A stretch of 64,000 nucleotides of DNA. Origin: Cytobacillus sp. FSL H8-0458 (GTDB taxonomy: Bacteria; Bacillota; Bacilli; Bacillales; Cytobacillaceae). Shown piece after piece: positions 1 through 8,825 of the stretch (positions within the stretch are counted from its first letter, which is position 1; each line of letters begins with the position of its first letter). The position numbers and the translations under genes were made by a program. A model generated the notes under the pieces. That model searched no databases. It was not told where the DNA came from and worked only from the letters and a program-made list of their open reading frames with translations. Location: positions 3,534,001 through 3,598,000 of the forward strand of contig NZ_JBBOBR010000001.1 of assembly GCF_038002165.1 (NCBI RefSeq), in the 5' to 3' direction.

Positions 1-2
1 CT

Positions 3-53
3 TCACTATTTATGATCATTGCGGCGATTGCATTTGGCGTTATTTCGATTTAA
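3..53 (+). CDS. C-terminal end of a membrane protein (partial)
   Basis: The reading frame is open from the window edge to a TAA. Its last 16 residues are strongly hydrophobic (ending AFGVISI), as in a final membrane helix. Too little is present to name the family. The gene runs into trmL with about 80 bases between them. Confidence 0.4.
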   Translation, partial: SLFMIIAAIAFGVISI

Positions 54-134
54 TATGAATACTCCTGTTTTTCACCTCGCAGCTGATCCTATGCTATAAT
101 TTGAAGGGTAAAATAAACATAGAGGTGACAACCC

Positions 135-605
135 TTGGCCATACATGTCGTACTATATCAGCCGGATATTCCTGCCAACACCGGAAATATTGCCCTGACT
201 TGTGCGGGAACGGATACAGCTCTGCATTTGATCCGGCCACTTGGCTTTTCCACAGAGCCGGAAATGATCAAGCGGGCAGGATTTGATTTCTGGGACTCAG
301 TGAACATATCGTATTATGATTCCATGGATGAATTCTTCTCAAAAAACCAGGGGGAATTTTACTATATTGAAACCTTTGGTGAACAGGCCCATTCATCCTT
401 TGATTTCAGTGATGTCTCAAAGGAGCACTATTTTATGTTTGGAAAAGAAACCACAGGCTTGCCAAAAGACTTGCTGGAAGAAAATAAAGATCATTTCTTA
501 AGAATCCCTATGAATGGCAATGTCCGATCACTCAACCTTTCAAGCACAGCTGCGATATTGGTATACGAGGCATTGCGCCAGCAGGGATTTCCGAATCTAA
601 AATAA
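135..605 (+). CDS. trmL: tRNA (cytidine/uridine(34)-2'-O)-methyltransferase TrmL
   Basis: A 156-residue SPOUT methyltransferase. It should transfer a methyl group from SAM to the ribose of the wobble base (position 34) of leucine tRNAs in the cytoplasm. The TrmL hallmarks are visible: PDIPANTGNIALTCAGT near the N-terminus, FGKETTGLP around residue 102 and RIPMNGNVRSLNLS around residue 122, which form the knotted SAM site. Length is normal for the family. The start is a TTG preceded by an AGAGGTG ribosome binding site; no better start exists. A hairpin overlapping the stop codon closes the unit. Confidence 0.95.
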   Translation: MAIHVVLYQPDIPANTGNIALTCAGTDTALHLIRPLGFSTEPEMIKRAGFDFWDSVNISYYDSMDEFFSKNQGEFYYIETFGEQAHSSFDFSDVSKEHYFMFGKETTGLPKDLLEENKDHFLRIPMNGNVRSLNLSSTAAILVYEALRQQGFPNLK

Positions 606-632
606 ACCATCTTCCGTGCTGGAAGATGGTTT
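604..632 (+). terminator. Intrinsic terminator after trmL
   Basis: A perfect 12-bp stem (AAACCATCTTCC with GGAAGATGGTTT) and a 5-base loop, followed by a short T-rich stretch. It overlaps the trmL stop codon. Confidence 0.75.
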
Positions 633-682
633 GTCTTTGCACTCTTATAAAAACACCCAATTCATAAAATTATGTATCTGTT

Positions 683-889
683 TTAGACTGAATGCTGTCT
701 TTCTTTCTTTTTCCTGGCAATAAGAACAACTAAAAAATTTAACCCGGACCCTATTAGATTCATTATGGTGTTTCCTGCCTTACCAAGCTCATCAATGGTT
801 AACCCCCTCAAAAAGCTTCCAAAAAGAATAAGTAAAATAACAGAAAATAATCTCAAGTCTGTTTCAGTCCCCCTAGCCCAATTAAACAT
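683..889 (-). CDS. Small two-helix membrane protein, unknown
   Basis: A 68-residue protein not recognised as a family. It has two hydrophobic segments (about residues 16-30 and 42-58) joined by a polar loop, and a basic tail (ARKKKERQ), so the C-terminus probably faces the cytoplasm. AAGGA lies about 12 bases before the ATG, a weak ribosome binding site. It stands alone on the minus strand. Confidence 0.5.
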   Translation of the reverse strand: MFNWARGTETDLRLFSVILLILFGSFLRGLTIDELGKAGNTIMNLIGSGLNFLVVLIARKKKERQHSV

Positions 890-918
890 CTGTTGTTGAA
901 GTCCTTCATTATCTCAAA

Positions 919-942
919 GAAAAAGCTGCCCTAATGACAGCC
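919..942 (-). terminator. Terminator-like hairpin downstream of the 1007-1267 gene
   Basis: On the minus strand GGCTGTC and GGGCAGC arms are followed by TTTTTCT. It fits the end of the small gene at 1007-1267. Confidence 0.5.
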
Positions 943-1006
943 CAGGATCATGCTATCGCCCTTAAGCGCCTTCAGATCAGTCTTTCTCCGGATTCAGAAT
1001 GGTTCT

Positions 1007-1267
1007 CTACAGGGGAACACCTCCCATCGAAACATTGCGTTCTATAAAAAAATAGGTTTGGCCATCAATAATGAATTTTCGATTCCCTATATAACTGACC
1101 TCTCTCCCTTGATTGACAAGTTCACTCTTGATTGTTTCAACATACTCTTTAAAATCCACATATCTCTCATCCAGATCAATGGTGATATGATTTTTTCTAT
1201 ATCCCATAAGCCAATTAAAACCAATCAGACATAAACTGATTATCGCCAAAAATAAAATGATTTTCAT
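1007..1267 (-). CDS. Membrane-anchored small hypothetical protein
   Basis: An 86-residue protein of unknown function. Residues 1-20 form one hydrophobic helix (signal anchor) and the rest is a charged extracytoplasmic domain. I chose the ATG at 1267 over the GTG at 1279 because GAGGTG lies 8 bases before the ATG, whereas the GTG is part of that binding site. Small anchored proteins of this shape are common in Bacillus accessory regions; nothing points to a specific role. Confidence 0.5.
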   Translation of the reverse strand: MKIILFLAIISLCLIGFNWLMGYRKNHITIDLDERYVDFKEYVETIKSELVNQGREVSYIGNRKFIIDGQTYFFIERNVSMGGVPL

Positions 1268-1330
1268 TCGAGGTTTCACCTCTCTTTAAAACCTTTTTCC
1301 CACTATACCTAATGTATGATTTAGTAAATG

Positions 1331-2271
1331 TTACGTTTCATAAAAAAAAGAATCCTCAAGTTTATGTGACTCCAAAAAAGTAATGAGTTTCTCATCTCTT
1401 TCAAATGCTAATTTACCTATCCATATTAAATGTCCCCAAGAATCAAGTACACTGAGTTCAGAGTGTGGAATATTTTTGTGGGCGTAATAAGGATGTTTCA
1501 GTGGAATAAAACCGTCATTTTTACTATGAAGAATCAAAACAGGACAGGCGATGGATCTTAAATCTTGGCCGGTTAATTCCTTGGTTTGTTTAATGTCAAT
1601 AAGAAAACCACTGCCTGATCGCTGACGGTTATTCATCTTTTTAAATTCCGCAATATCATTGTCACCAATTCTTTGTTTAATGTCTTCTTTTGAGAGGGAA
1701 CTAAACTGCGAAGACATCATGTTGAACATTAGCTTTGAAAAGGAATTACTGAAAAAACCAAGCATCTTCCATGTGAACCCTTCAACAGATGGCCGAAAGA
1801 TAATGCGGGCTGCCTTATACTCCAGATCCTTCGGTGTCAGCCATTCCTTTGAAACCGCACTCTCTAAGGTAAGACTTTTAACTCTTTCCGGAAATAAAGA
1901 GCAAATCGGATACCTGTTGGGCCGCCAGCCGATATAGCCAGTATATGAATCTGTTCAATGCGAAGATGGTCTAACAATTTTGCGTAATATTTACAAGCAG
2001 TAGTTAAACTTTCTCCTATCACTTCAGAAGTCTTTCCATATCCTGCTCTCGATGGGGTAATAATAGAATAACCATTCTCCACTAAACCTTTATAGCCAAA
2101 TTCTTCGTTGCAATTTGAGTGGCCTCCATGAAAAACAAAAATAGGTTTACCTTCCCCAATAACGGAATACTCGATGATCACATCGTCTACTGAAAATAAT
2201 TCGACTCTTCTCTCCACACTTCCATCTCCCTGATTGCTTATCTCTATATAAATACTAACATAATATTCCAA
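1331..2271 (-). pseudogene. Alpha/beta hydrolase, frameshifted
   Basis: Two pieces of one alpha/beta hydrolase lie in different frames. The N-terminal piece (from 2271) has the oxyanion stretch FVFHGGHSN and the nucleophile elbow AISAGG. The C-terminal piece carries the acid/base part (HSKNDGFIPL, then a histidine in SWGHLIW). Near 1899-1903 the frame slips by one base in a TTTATTTCC tract; adding one T restores FPERVKSLTLESA and joins the pieces into about 313 residues, the usual length. The catalytic triad is otherwise complete, so the break is recent or a sequencing error. Confidence 0.8.
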
Positions 2272-2278
2272 ATACTAA

Positions 2279-2311
2279 AAAACAGAGGGCCCACCTGGGT
2301 TCCTCTGTTTT
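2279..2311 (-). terminator. Terminator after the paiA/paiB unit
   Basis: The inverted repeat AAAACAGAGG/CCTCTGTTTT has an inner CCCA/TGGG stem. T runs occur on both sides, so it can work in either direction. It sits just past the paiB remnant. Confidence 0.65.
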
Positions 2312-2326
2312 CCTATAAACCTGTAA

Positions 2327-2950
2327 TCACTTTTTAAACTTCCCTTCCATCAGCCGGGCCACTTGCGTAGAATTAAAATCACTCTCTTCATAGAGTTTAT
2401 GAATGATATTTTGATAGTCTTTTTCATTCCGGTTCTGGCTTAATTTATCAGCAGCTTGAATTTCCTTTACATTAATCTTGAATCCAACAATTCCTTTTAT
2501 CTGCTGTTCTAAAAGCTCCGGAGAAAGCTTATCCCATAAAACTGGATTTTTGCGATGGTTTTCATATTTTTGAAGCAGGATGGCCAGGTCACGCTATAAT
2601 TCCTCTTCACTCAGAATACTCGCTTGACCATATACATGGACAGCCTGATAATTCCAAGTCGGTACATTTTCTTCTTCATACCAGGAGGAAGAAATATAAG
2701 CATGTGACCCCTGGAACATCACCAGTACATCTTCAGAGTCTGCAAATGTTCTCCATTGCGGGTTCCCGTAAGCCATATGCCCTGTTAAATAGCACGTATC
2801 TCCTTCTTTTATTAGCTGCAGTGGCAAATGAGTGGCAACGGGCCTTCCTTGTTTTACTGTGACGATCGTACCAAACGAGTTACTTTGAACAAACTCCCAT
2901 ATTTCATCCGGATTTGTGACTTGATAGTATTTTGGAATATACATAACCAT
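2327..2950 (-). pseudogene. paiB: PaiB-like FMN-binding regulator, interrupted by an in-frame TAG
   Basis: This is a PaiB-family protein (FMN-binding split barrel; in B. subtilis it acts with PaiA on sporulation and protease genes). The first 118 codons (MYIPKYYQV, then ATHLPLQL, GHMAYGNPQWR, TWNYQAVHVYG) are intact. A TAG at 2594-2596 follows ILSEEEL, and the same frame then continues for 88 codons (RDLAILLQKYE to VARLMEGKFKK) to a TGA at 2327. The 207-codon total equals the usual PaiB length, so a point mutation, not a frameshift, breaks it. The gene lies 16 bases after paiA. Confidence 0.85.
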
Positions 2951-2966
2951 CCGCCCTTCGAAAAAA

Positions 2967-3497
<531 letters not shown>

Positions 3498-3956
3498 TCA
3501 ATAATTTCTCTTGTTCCCCTTTTTCACATATTCCCAGTCTTTCTCTACATTTTTCCTAACTTTTTGAAGCAGACTGAAAATGATTTCTGCTTCTTTTTCG
3601 GTGAATCCCTCTAAGGCAATCGCATTGGAATATTCATGTTCTCTTTTTATGAACGGAAAAGCTCTTTTCCCTTTCTCTGTTGGGAAGAGCTTCCTGATTT
3701 TCTTGTTCTGTTCATCACCTCTCTTTTCTATAAAGCCGTTCAGTTCAAGCTTTTTAATCGCACGGGCCGCTGTAGTCCGATCTACTTTTATCATTTCAGC
3801 TAACTTTTCCTGAATAATACCTGGATTCTCACATATTCGCACAAGGTACAAGTATTGGCCTTTTGTAAGGTCAAGCTCTTTAAATTCGATATTGCTTATG
3901 GAATCCAGCGCCCTCGCGATCATGCCAATTTCACGAAGTATCTCCAGCGTAATCAA
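3498..3956 (-). CDS. MarR-family transcriptional regulator
   Basis: A winged-helix regulator of up to 152 residues. The DNA-binding core is NPGIIQEKLAEMIKVDRTTAARAIKKLE (helix-turn-helix, about residues 44-71), followed by a wing with KRGDEQNKKIRKLFPTEKG, a standard MarR pattern. It heads the operon with paiA and paiB and probably controls it. The start is uncertain: the TTG at 3956 sits directly on a GGGAG, the ATG at 3923 lacks a binding site, and a CTG at 3947 has the best spacing. Confidence 0.85.
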   Translation of the reverse strand: MITLEILREIGMIARALDSISNIEFKELDLTKGQYLYLVRICENPGIIQEKLAEMIKVDRTTAARAIKKLELNGFIEKRGDEQNKKIRKLFPTEKGKRAFPFIKREHEYSNAIALEGFTEKEAEIIFSLLQKVRKNVEKDWEYVKKGNKRNY

Positions 3957-4022
3957 CTCCCTAAAGTATTTTTTGTTGTAAATGCATCAATAATATTATG
4001 TATTCAATCTAACTTACTATTG

Positions 4023-4034
4023 TTGCAATTGCAA
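4023..4034. promoter_or_regulatory. Palindrome upstream of the MarR gene (candidate operator)
   Basis: TTGCAATTGCAA is a perfect 12-bp palindrome 67 bases before the MarR start. MarR dimers usually bind short palindromes in their own promoter, so this is a candidate autoregulatory site. Confidence 0.45.
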
Positions 4035-4164
4035 TAAAATTTTTACCGCCTTGTTAATGGCTGGAATGAGTCGAGGGATTAAAAAAAAGAGCACTCACCA
4101 CCTAATAAACTGCCTGACCCTCCAAACACATATGCTAAAATAGATAAAAATGGGAGGTGTTTAT

Positions 4165-5946
4165 ATGCCGGATTGGTCATATCAACCTATTTTCAAGCCC
4201 ATACTTCAGAAGCTTCCTCCTTCCTTCAGCCGGGAGTTTATCCATCGCGGAATGAGCATGATATCATCCAGCCGTATAGGGGAAGGATTAATCGAATTTC
4301 TTGGCCATATGGAACCCTCCAGAAAGCTAGCCAAAAATATATTTGGCGTTCATTTTTCCGCTCCAGTCGGCTTAAGCGGAAGGATTGATCCTCACTTAAC
4401 CGGGATGAAGGCTTTTCAAAATCTGGGGTTTGGTTTTCTTGAAATTGGGCCCGTTTCCATTCAAGGGTCAGCAGAAGAACTATATTTAGACCTGAAACAA
4501 GAGAAGATACATAGATTAACTGACGCTTCTATGGAGTTGACGGCTGCTAAGAAACAGTTGCTTTCACTAAAGAAAAAGAAAATTCCTTTCCTCATTAATG
4601 TGGAAGGAACATATCAGGGAGCCATGCAAATTTGTAAAGAATTGCTGTCTTTTAGTGACGGATTTATTTTGGACAGCCATACTTTTCAATCAGCGAGCCA
4701 ATTTAATCAATTTAAATACGAATTAAATAAACCTATCATCCTTTCTTTTTCAAAGAATGATCCTCTCAGCCTGGACTATAGCCCGGACGGCATTCTTCTA
4801 ACGGGATATGATTCGCAGGAAGAACTCATTCATAAACTTGCGGCCCTCAGGAAAGTGTTCAGCGAAGATTTGCCCATCATCACTTCAGGTGGTGTTAAAG
4901 AGCCTTCACATGCTATTAAACTGCTGGAAAGCGGAGCTTCTTTAATCATGTTAGGCGATGAGTACATTTTTACTGGACCCGGATTGCCGAAGAGGATAAA
5001 TGAGGCCTATACCAGCACATTCCAGAAGGAGCCTTTTAAAGTGGAGGGATGGCGCTGGTATTGGCTGTTTGGCTTGGCTATTGCCATTGCAGGGGTTATT
5101 GCCCTGTTCTTCAGCATGACCTCGGTGATCCTTCCCTATGATGAGAGATTTCTTGGGATCTTCAGGAAAGATATTCTTTATTTTAACCCTGCCATTTTAT
5201 ATTTTATGGCACATGACAGAATGACGCTTTCCGGAACGATGATTTCAGGTGGAATCATCTATATGCAGCTTGCCAGGCATGGAATAAGACATGGCCTCCA
5301 CTGGGCAAGAAAAGCAGTAAATATAGCGGGAACCATCGGCTTCCTGGGGATTGTCCTGTTTATTGGCTACGGTTATTTCGATTGGCTTCATGGGCTGTTT
5401 TGGCTTATTTTACTGCCCTTGTTTATATTGGGATATGCAAAATCAAGAAACGCAAGTGCATCCCCCGGCAGTTCAAACCTTTCAAACAGTGCGCAGTGGA
5501 AGCTGAGCTTATTCGGCCAGCTTTGTTTTGTAATATTGGGCTTTTCATTAGCTATTGGCGGGATGGTCATTTCCGCCATAGGAGCTTCACATGTGTTTGT
5601 ACCAACAGATCTTTCTTATCTTTGCCTGACTCCTGAAGCGCTTAACGAGTTTAACGATCGGTTAATTCCTGTGATTGCACATGACCGGGCAGGCTTTGGG
5701 AGCGCACTTCTAAGTGTAGGCTTGCTCGTCCTGACGCTGGCTTTATGGGGCATCCGCGAGGGGGAACGCTGGGTGTGGTGGACCTTCACCATTGGGGCCA
5801 TCCCGGCATTTGCCGCCGGGGTTTTAACTCATTTTTTTATTAACTATACGGATTTTATCCACCTGCTTCCTGCTTACTTCGCATTGCTTTTATATGTGAT
5901 TGGCGTTATCGCAACCGCCCCTTTTTTATTAAAAAATAGTGGATAA
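4165..5946 (+). CDS. Dihydroorotate-dehydrogenase-like domain fused to a membrane domain
   Basis: A 593-residue fusion. Residues 1-290 follow class 2 dihydroorotate dehydrogenase (PyrD) closely: helical N-terminus, IFGVHFSAPVGLSGRID, LGFGFLEIGPVS, and the FMN-phosphate end ITSGGVKEPSHA with GASLIMLGDEYIFTGPGLP. The catalytic NISSPNT motif is replaced by ILDSHTF and the KIAPD lysine motif by SFSKND, so normal DHOD chemistry is doubtful. From about residue 295 come several membrane helices holding two related copies of a unit with the core AHDR followed by a small-residue helix. The ATG at 4165 was chosen because GGGAGG lies 7 bases before it. It is transcribed alone, away from any pyr genes. 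A role as a flavin- or ligand-sensing membrane protein is speculation. Confidence 0.85.
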   Translation: MPDWSYQPIFKPILQKLPPSFSREFIHRGMSMISSSRIGEGLIEFLGHMEPSRKLAKNIFGVHFSAPVGLSGRIDPHLTGMKAFQNLGFGFLEIGPVSIQGSAEELYLDLKQEKIHRLTDASMELTAAKKQLLSLKKKKIPFLINVEGTYQGAMQICKELLSFSDGFILDSHTFQSASQFNQFKYELNKPIILSFSKNDPLSLDYSPDGILLTGYDSQEELIHKLAALRKVFSEDLPIITSGGVKEPSHAIKLLESGASLIMLGDEYIFTGPGLPKRINEAYTSTFQKEPFKVEGWRWYWLFGLAIAIAGVIALFFSMTSVILPYDERFLGIFRKDILYFNPAILYFMAHDRMTLSGTMISGGIIYMQLARHGIRHGLHWARKAVNIAGTIGFLGIVLFIGYGYFDWLHGLFWLILLPLFILGYAKSRNASASPGSSNLSNSAQWKLSLFGQLCFVILGFSLAIGGMVISAIGASHVFVPTDLSYLCLTPEALNEFNDRLIPVIAHDRAGFGSALLSVGLLVLTLALWGIREGERWVWWTFTIGAIPAFAAGVLTHFFINYTDFIHLLPAYFALLLYVIGVIATAPFLLKNSG

Positions 5947-5948
5947 AT

Positions 5949-5994
5949 AAAAAACCGGGCGGTTCCAGAAACTGGACTCACCCGGTTTTTTTTA
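5949..5994. terminator. Bidirectional terminator between the DHOD-like gene and helD
   Basis: A long stem: AAACCGGG with CCCGGTTT, nested around GGTTCCAG/CTGGACT, flanked by A6 on the left and T8 on the right. It serves both convergent genes. Confidence 0.9.
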
Positions 5995-6031
5995 TCTTAC
6001 AGCCGCTCCCTCGCCCCTTTTGAAAAACAAG

Positions 6032-8368
6032 TTAAACCTGAATGAGACCTTCCCGCAAAACATCCTGCAAAAACGGACTCGGTTCACCAACGCTGCAGAG
6101 CTGCAAATCATGCATTGCTCTCGTGCAGGAGGTATAAAACACTCTGCGCAGGCTCTCATCATCATATACATTCTCCGATGCATCATAAATTATAACCGCA
6201 TCAAATTCAATGCCCTTTGACAAATACGAAGGTACGACTACGACTCCTTCTTCATATTCAGTCGAGTTGCTTTTCAGGAGTTTTATTCCATCGATGCCGG
6301 ACAAAGCTTCATAGGCCTTTGCACTTTCTTCAGCAGACTTACAGATAATGGCCATGCTGTTAAGCCCCTCGCTTCTCCAGTCAGCAACCTTGGCTGCAAT
6401 GAAGCTGTGCAGTTCGGTTTGATCGGATAATTGCTTCAGCTCAGGCAGCTTACCATCACGGTCAAATGCGATGATCTCTTTCCCGTTTGGAACCAGTCTT
6501 CGTGTAAATTCGATGATCGGTTTAGTCGACCGGTAGCTCCTCGCTAAATTAATCAGTTCCGTCTGATCAGGCCCATACAGGCTGGTGAGTGTGTGAAAAT
6601 CAGCCGTTTCGCTGGCATGGGCGAATATCGCCTGGTTAAAATCACCGAGCACTGTCATCTTCGAAACAGGGAACAAACGCTTTAAGAACTCAAATTGAAA
6701 CGGAGAGTAATCCTGCGCCTCATCCACCACAATATGTTTAATCGCACTATTCGTCTGAAAGCCTTGAATCTGCTCCTTCACATATAAAAACGGAGTAGCA
6801 TCTTCATAACATAATCTGCCTTCATCCAGATTTTCCTGTGTCGCCTGGCAGATAGCCGCCCATTCTGCCGGCAACTCCTCTTCTATCCACTCTTTGATCT
6901 GCAGGGGATCATCAAAAAGCTGCTTGTATATCGCCCTAAAATCAATGAAACGCATGGCCCGGATTTGTTTTCGAAGCGGCTTGGATTTTTTCCTGACAAT
7001 CAGGCGTGCTAATGCTTGAGGCTCGATTTCATAATCATGAATCGAATCCCCTGTAAAGCCGCGTTTTTTCGCCAGGTAGGCATGCGCCTTATGGTATTCC
7101 TCATTGCTGAGCAGCTCGATTTCCTCCTGTACCCACTCCTTAGACCGTTCGGCTTTTTCAGCTTCAGTAATTTGCTTAATAAGCCAATCCGTCAGCTTCT
7201 GAAGTCTGTTATGAAAACGGAGTGAAGTGTCGCTGCTGTAGAATTGTTCTGCCATTTGCTGAGCAACAACAATCGGCTCTCCTCTGAAACTTATATCCTT
7301 AAACATCATTCCCGATAACTCCAGCGACTTCAAGTACGCATTAATGGCTTCAAAAAACCGGGCAGATGCTTTAAATTTAATGCCCGCAACTCTTGATCTG
7401 TACTCAGGGGTTTTCGCAGCAGTTAAAACATACTCCAATTGCTCATATGGATTTTCTACGACAAACTCTTTACCCAGCCGATGATCCAAATATTCCTGGA
7501 AGGTAACCTGCTGCATGTTCTCTTCCCCCAGCTCCGGCAGCACATTGGATACATAGCTGTTAAACATCCTATTAGGTGAAAACAGAATGATTTGATCAGC
7601 ATTCAGATTTTCCCGGTACTTGTAAAGCAGATAAGCAATCCGCTGCAGGGCAGCTGACGTCTTGCCGCTTCCGGCCGCACCGTGAACAATAAGCAGCCTT
7701 CCCTGATCATGGCGGATGATCCGGTTTTGATCCTGTTGGATGGTCGCGACAATATTGTGCATATGCTTATCAGTTCCCTTGCCGAGAACCTGCTGCAGTA
7801 TCTCATCCCCAATCGTCAGACTCGTATCGAACATGGATTGAAGTTCACCGCGGCGGATCAGATATTGCCACTTTTTCTCCAATGTGCCCTCAATTGTGCC
7901 TCCGGGTGTTTCATACTTAGCCGGTCCCGGCTGGTAATCATAATAAACACTTGAGACGGGTGCCCTCCAGTCGTAGATAAGAAAATTCTCGCCGCTCTGA
8001 TCTCTTAGCGTAGAAATGCCAATATAAACAGGTTCCTGATCGGAGGAACCCTCTTCCGTAAAATCGATTCGGCCGAAATAGGGCACCTCCTCCATTCGGC
8101 GAAGCGTAGACAAGCGCTTAGAAGCATGCCGATGGGTACTCTGGCTGACAGACAGAGCCTGTGCCTCCTGCCTCAAACCGATAATGGTCTCCAAATAATC
8201 ATCAAAGGTATCCGTGTTCACCTTCACTTCATCCCAAAAGTGTTTGCGAATATGAACCACTTCGTTTTTACGCCTGGAGGTTTCTTCTTCCAATCTGCGG
8301 ACTTCCTCCGTAATCGTCTCCATTACACCATCCAATCGTTTTTGCTCCTGCTGAAGTTTTGAATTCAT
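6032..8368 (-). CDS. helD: RNA polymerase recycling ATPase HelD
   Basis: A 778-residue superfamily 1 helicase-like protein. HelD binds stalled or idle RNA polymerase, pushes arms into its channels and releases nucleic acid using ATP. Visible parts: an N-terminal coiled coil (residues 1-70) that enters the secondary channel, RNAP-binding region with YFGRIDF and IYDWRAPVSSVYYD, Walker A GAAGSGKTSAALQR (about residue 225), Walker B VVDEAQDYSPFQ (about 560), LGDFNQAIF, and the C-terminal VFYTSCTRAMHDL motif VI. Length matches B. subtilis HelD. The ATG at 8368 has AAGGAG 8 bases upstream; the earlier GTG at 8377 overlaps that site. Confidence 0.95.
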   Translation of the reverse strand: MNSKLQQEQKRLDGVMETITEEVRRLEEETSRRKNEVVHIRKHFWDEVKVNTDTFDDYLETIIGLRQEAQALSVSQSTHRHASKRLSTLRRMEEVPYFGRIDFTEEGSSDQEPVYIGISTLRDQSGENFLIYDWRAPVSSVYYDYQPGPAKYETPGGTIEGTLEKKWQYLIRRGELQSMFDTSLTIGDEILQQVLGKGTDKHMHNIVATIQQDQNRIIRHDQGRLLIVHGAAGSGKTSAALQRIAYLLYKYRENLNADQIILFSPNRMFNSYVSNVLPELGEENMQQVTFQEYLDHRLGKEFVVENPYEQLEYVLTAAKTPEYRSRVAGIKFKASARFFEAINAYLKSLELSGMMFKDISFRGEPIVVAQQMAEQFYSSDTSLRFHNRLQKLTDWLIKQITEAEKAERSKEWVQEEIELLSNEEYHKAHAYLAKKRGFTGDSIHDYEIEPQALARLIVRKKSKPLRKQIRAMRFIDFRAIYKQLFDDPLQIKEWIEEELPAEWAAICQATQENLDEGRLCYEDATPFLYVKEQIQGFQTNSAIKHIVVDEAQDYSPFQFEFLKRLFPVSKMTVLGDFNQAIFAHASETADFHTLTSLYGPDQTELINLARSYRSTKPIIEFTRRLVPNGKEIIAFDRDGKLPELKQLSDQTELHSFIAAKVADWRSEGLNSMAIICKSAEESAKAYEALSGIDGIKLLKSNSTEYEEGVVVVPSYLSKGIEFDAVIIYDASENVYDDESLRRVFYTSCTRAMHDLQLCSVGEPSPFLQDVLREGLIQV

Positions 8369-8401
8369 AGCAAACACTCCTTAAAAATATTTATAAAAAG
8401 G

Positions 8402-8431
8402 TTGACAAACGAATTGATTGCATTATATAAT
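8402..8431 (+). promoter_or_regulatory. Consensus sigma-A promoter pointing right, no gene behind it
   Basis: TTGACA at 8402-8407 and TATAAT at 8426-8431 with an 18-base spacer. Both hexamers are perfect. No protein gene begins within the next 120 bases, but a strong terminator does end at 8567. Confidence 0.75.
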
Positions 8432-8437
8432 TAAGAT

Positions 8438-8567
8438 AGGGATAATATACTTAACTTTATTTAAATAATGCGCATCTATTTAAATTTACCACAGGAATTC
8501 ATTTATTTCAATGGATAATAAAAAAAAAGATCCGTATTTACAGTTTTAGCGTAAATACGGATCTTTT
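8438..8567 (+). ncRNA. Candidate small RNA between helD and a hydrolase gene
   Basis: A transcript from the consensus promoter at 8402-8431 would start near 8438. It would stop at a strong intrinsic terminator: an 18-bp stem AAAAAGATCCGTATTTAC (8524-8541) pairing with the 3' arm at 8551-8567, then a T-rich tract. The body is AU-rich and holds no credible reading frame with a binding site; the only ATG frame runs through the terminator. It is about 130 nt and antisense to the 5' leader of helD. It could instead be a helD-linked regulatory element. No known RNA family is recognised. Confidence 0.5.
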
Positions 8568-8716
8568 TATTTCTTTTTTAATCCAGATGCCCACATCTCC
8601 TCATTCAGTCTAAAGAAGAAACCATCGGAAATTTTGGCTTTAAAGTGCTTAGAGATATGTTAGAGTAATACATATAGGGATGAGTCCCTTGCTAATAAAT
8701 TTAAGGAGGCCTCGTC

Positions 8717-8746
8717 ATGATTATCAAGTGGATTCGGCACAGATAA
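8717..8746 (+). other. Nine-codon leader or gene stub
   Basis: AAGGAGG is followed by ATG and MIIKWIRHR, then TAA. The binding site is far stronger than a 9-residue peptide would need, and the first residues resemble the start of small DUF4937-type proteins. It is therefore either a leader peptide of the hydrolase gene 80 bases downstream or the stub of a deleted gene. Confidence 0.35.
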
Positions 8747-8825
8747 TGAACAGGGGCAGGCCTATGCTCCGGAAACAATCTGATCTGCGATATTTAGAAC
8801 AGTGATACGATCACGGAGGTAAAAT

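Noticed and set aside
950..1234. Plus-strand open frame opposite the 1007-1267 gene
   Set aside because: No ribosome binding site and no protein-like pattern; the minus-strand frame has a GAGGTG site and a membrane anchor.
2594..2596. The paiB TAG as a recoded (pyrrolysine) codon
   Set aside because: The amber codon is in an ordinary helix of an FMN-binding protein, and pyrrolysine use is not expected in Bacillaceae. A plain nonsense mutation is simpler.
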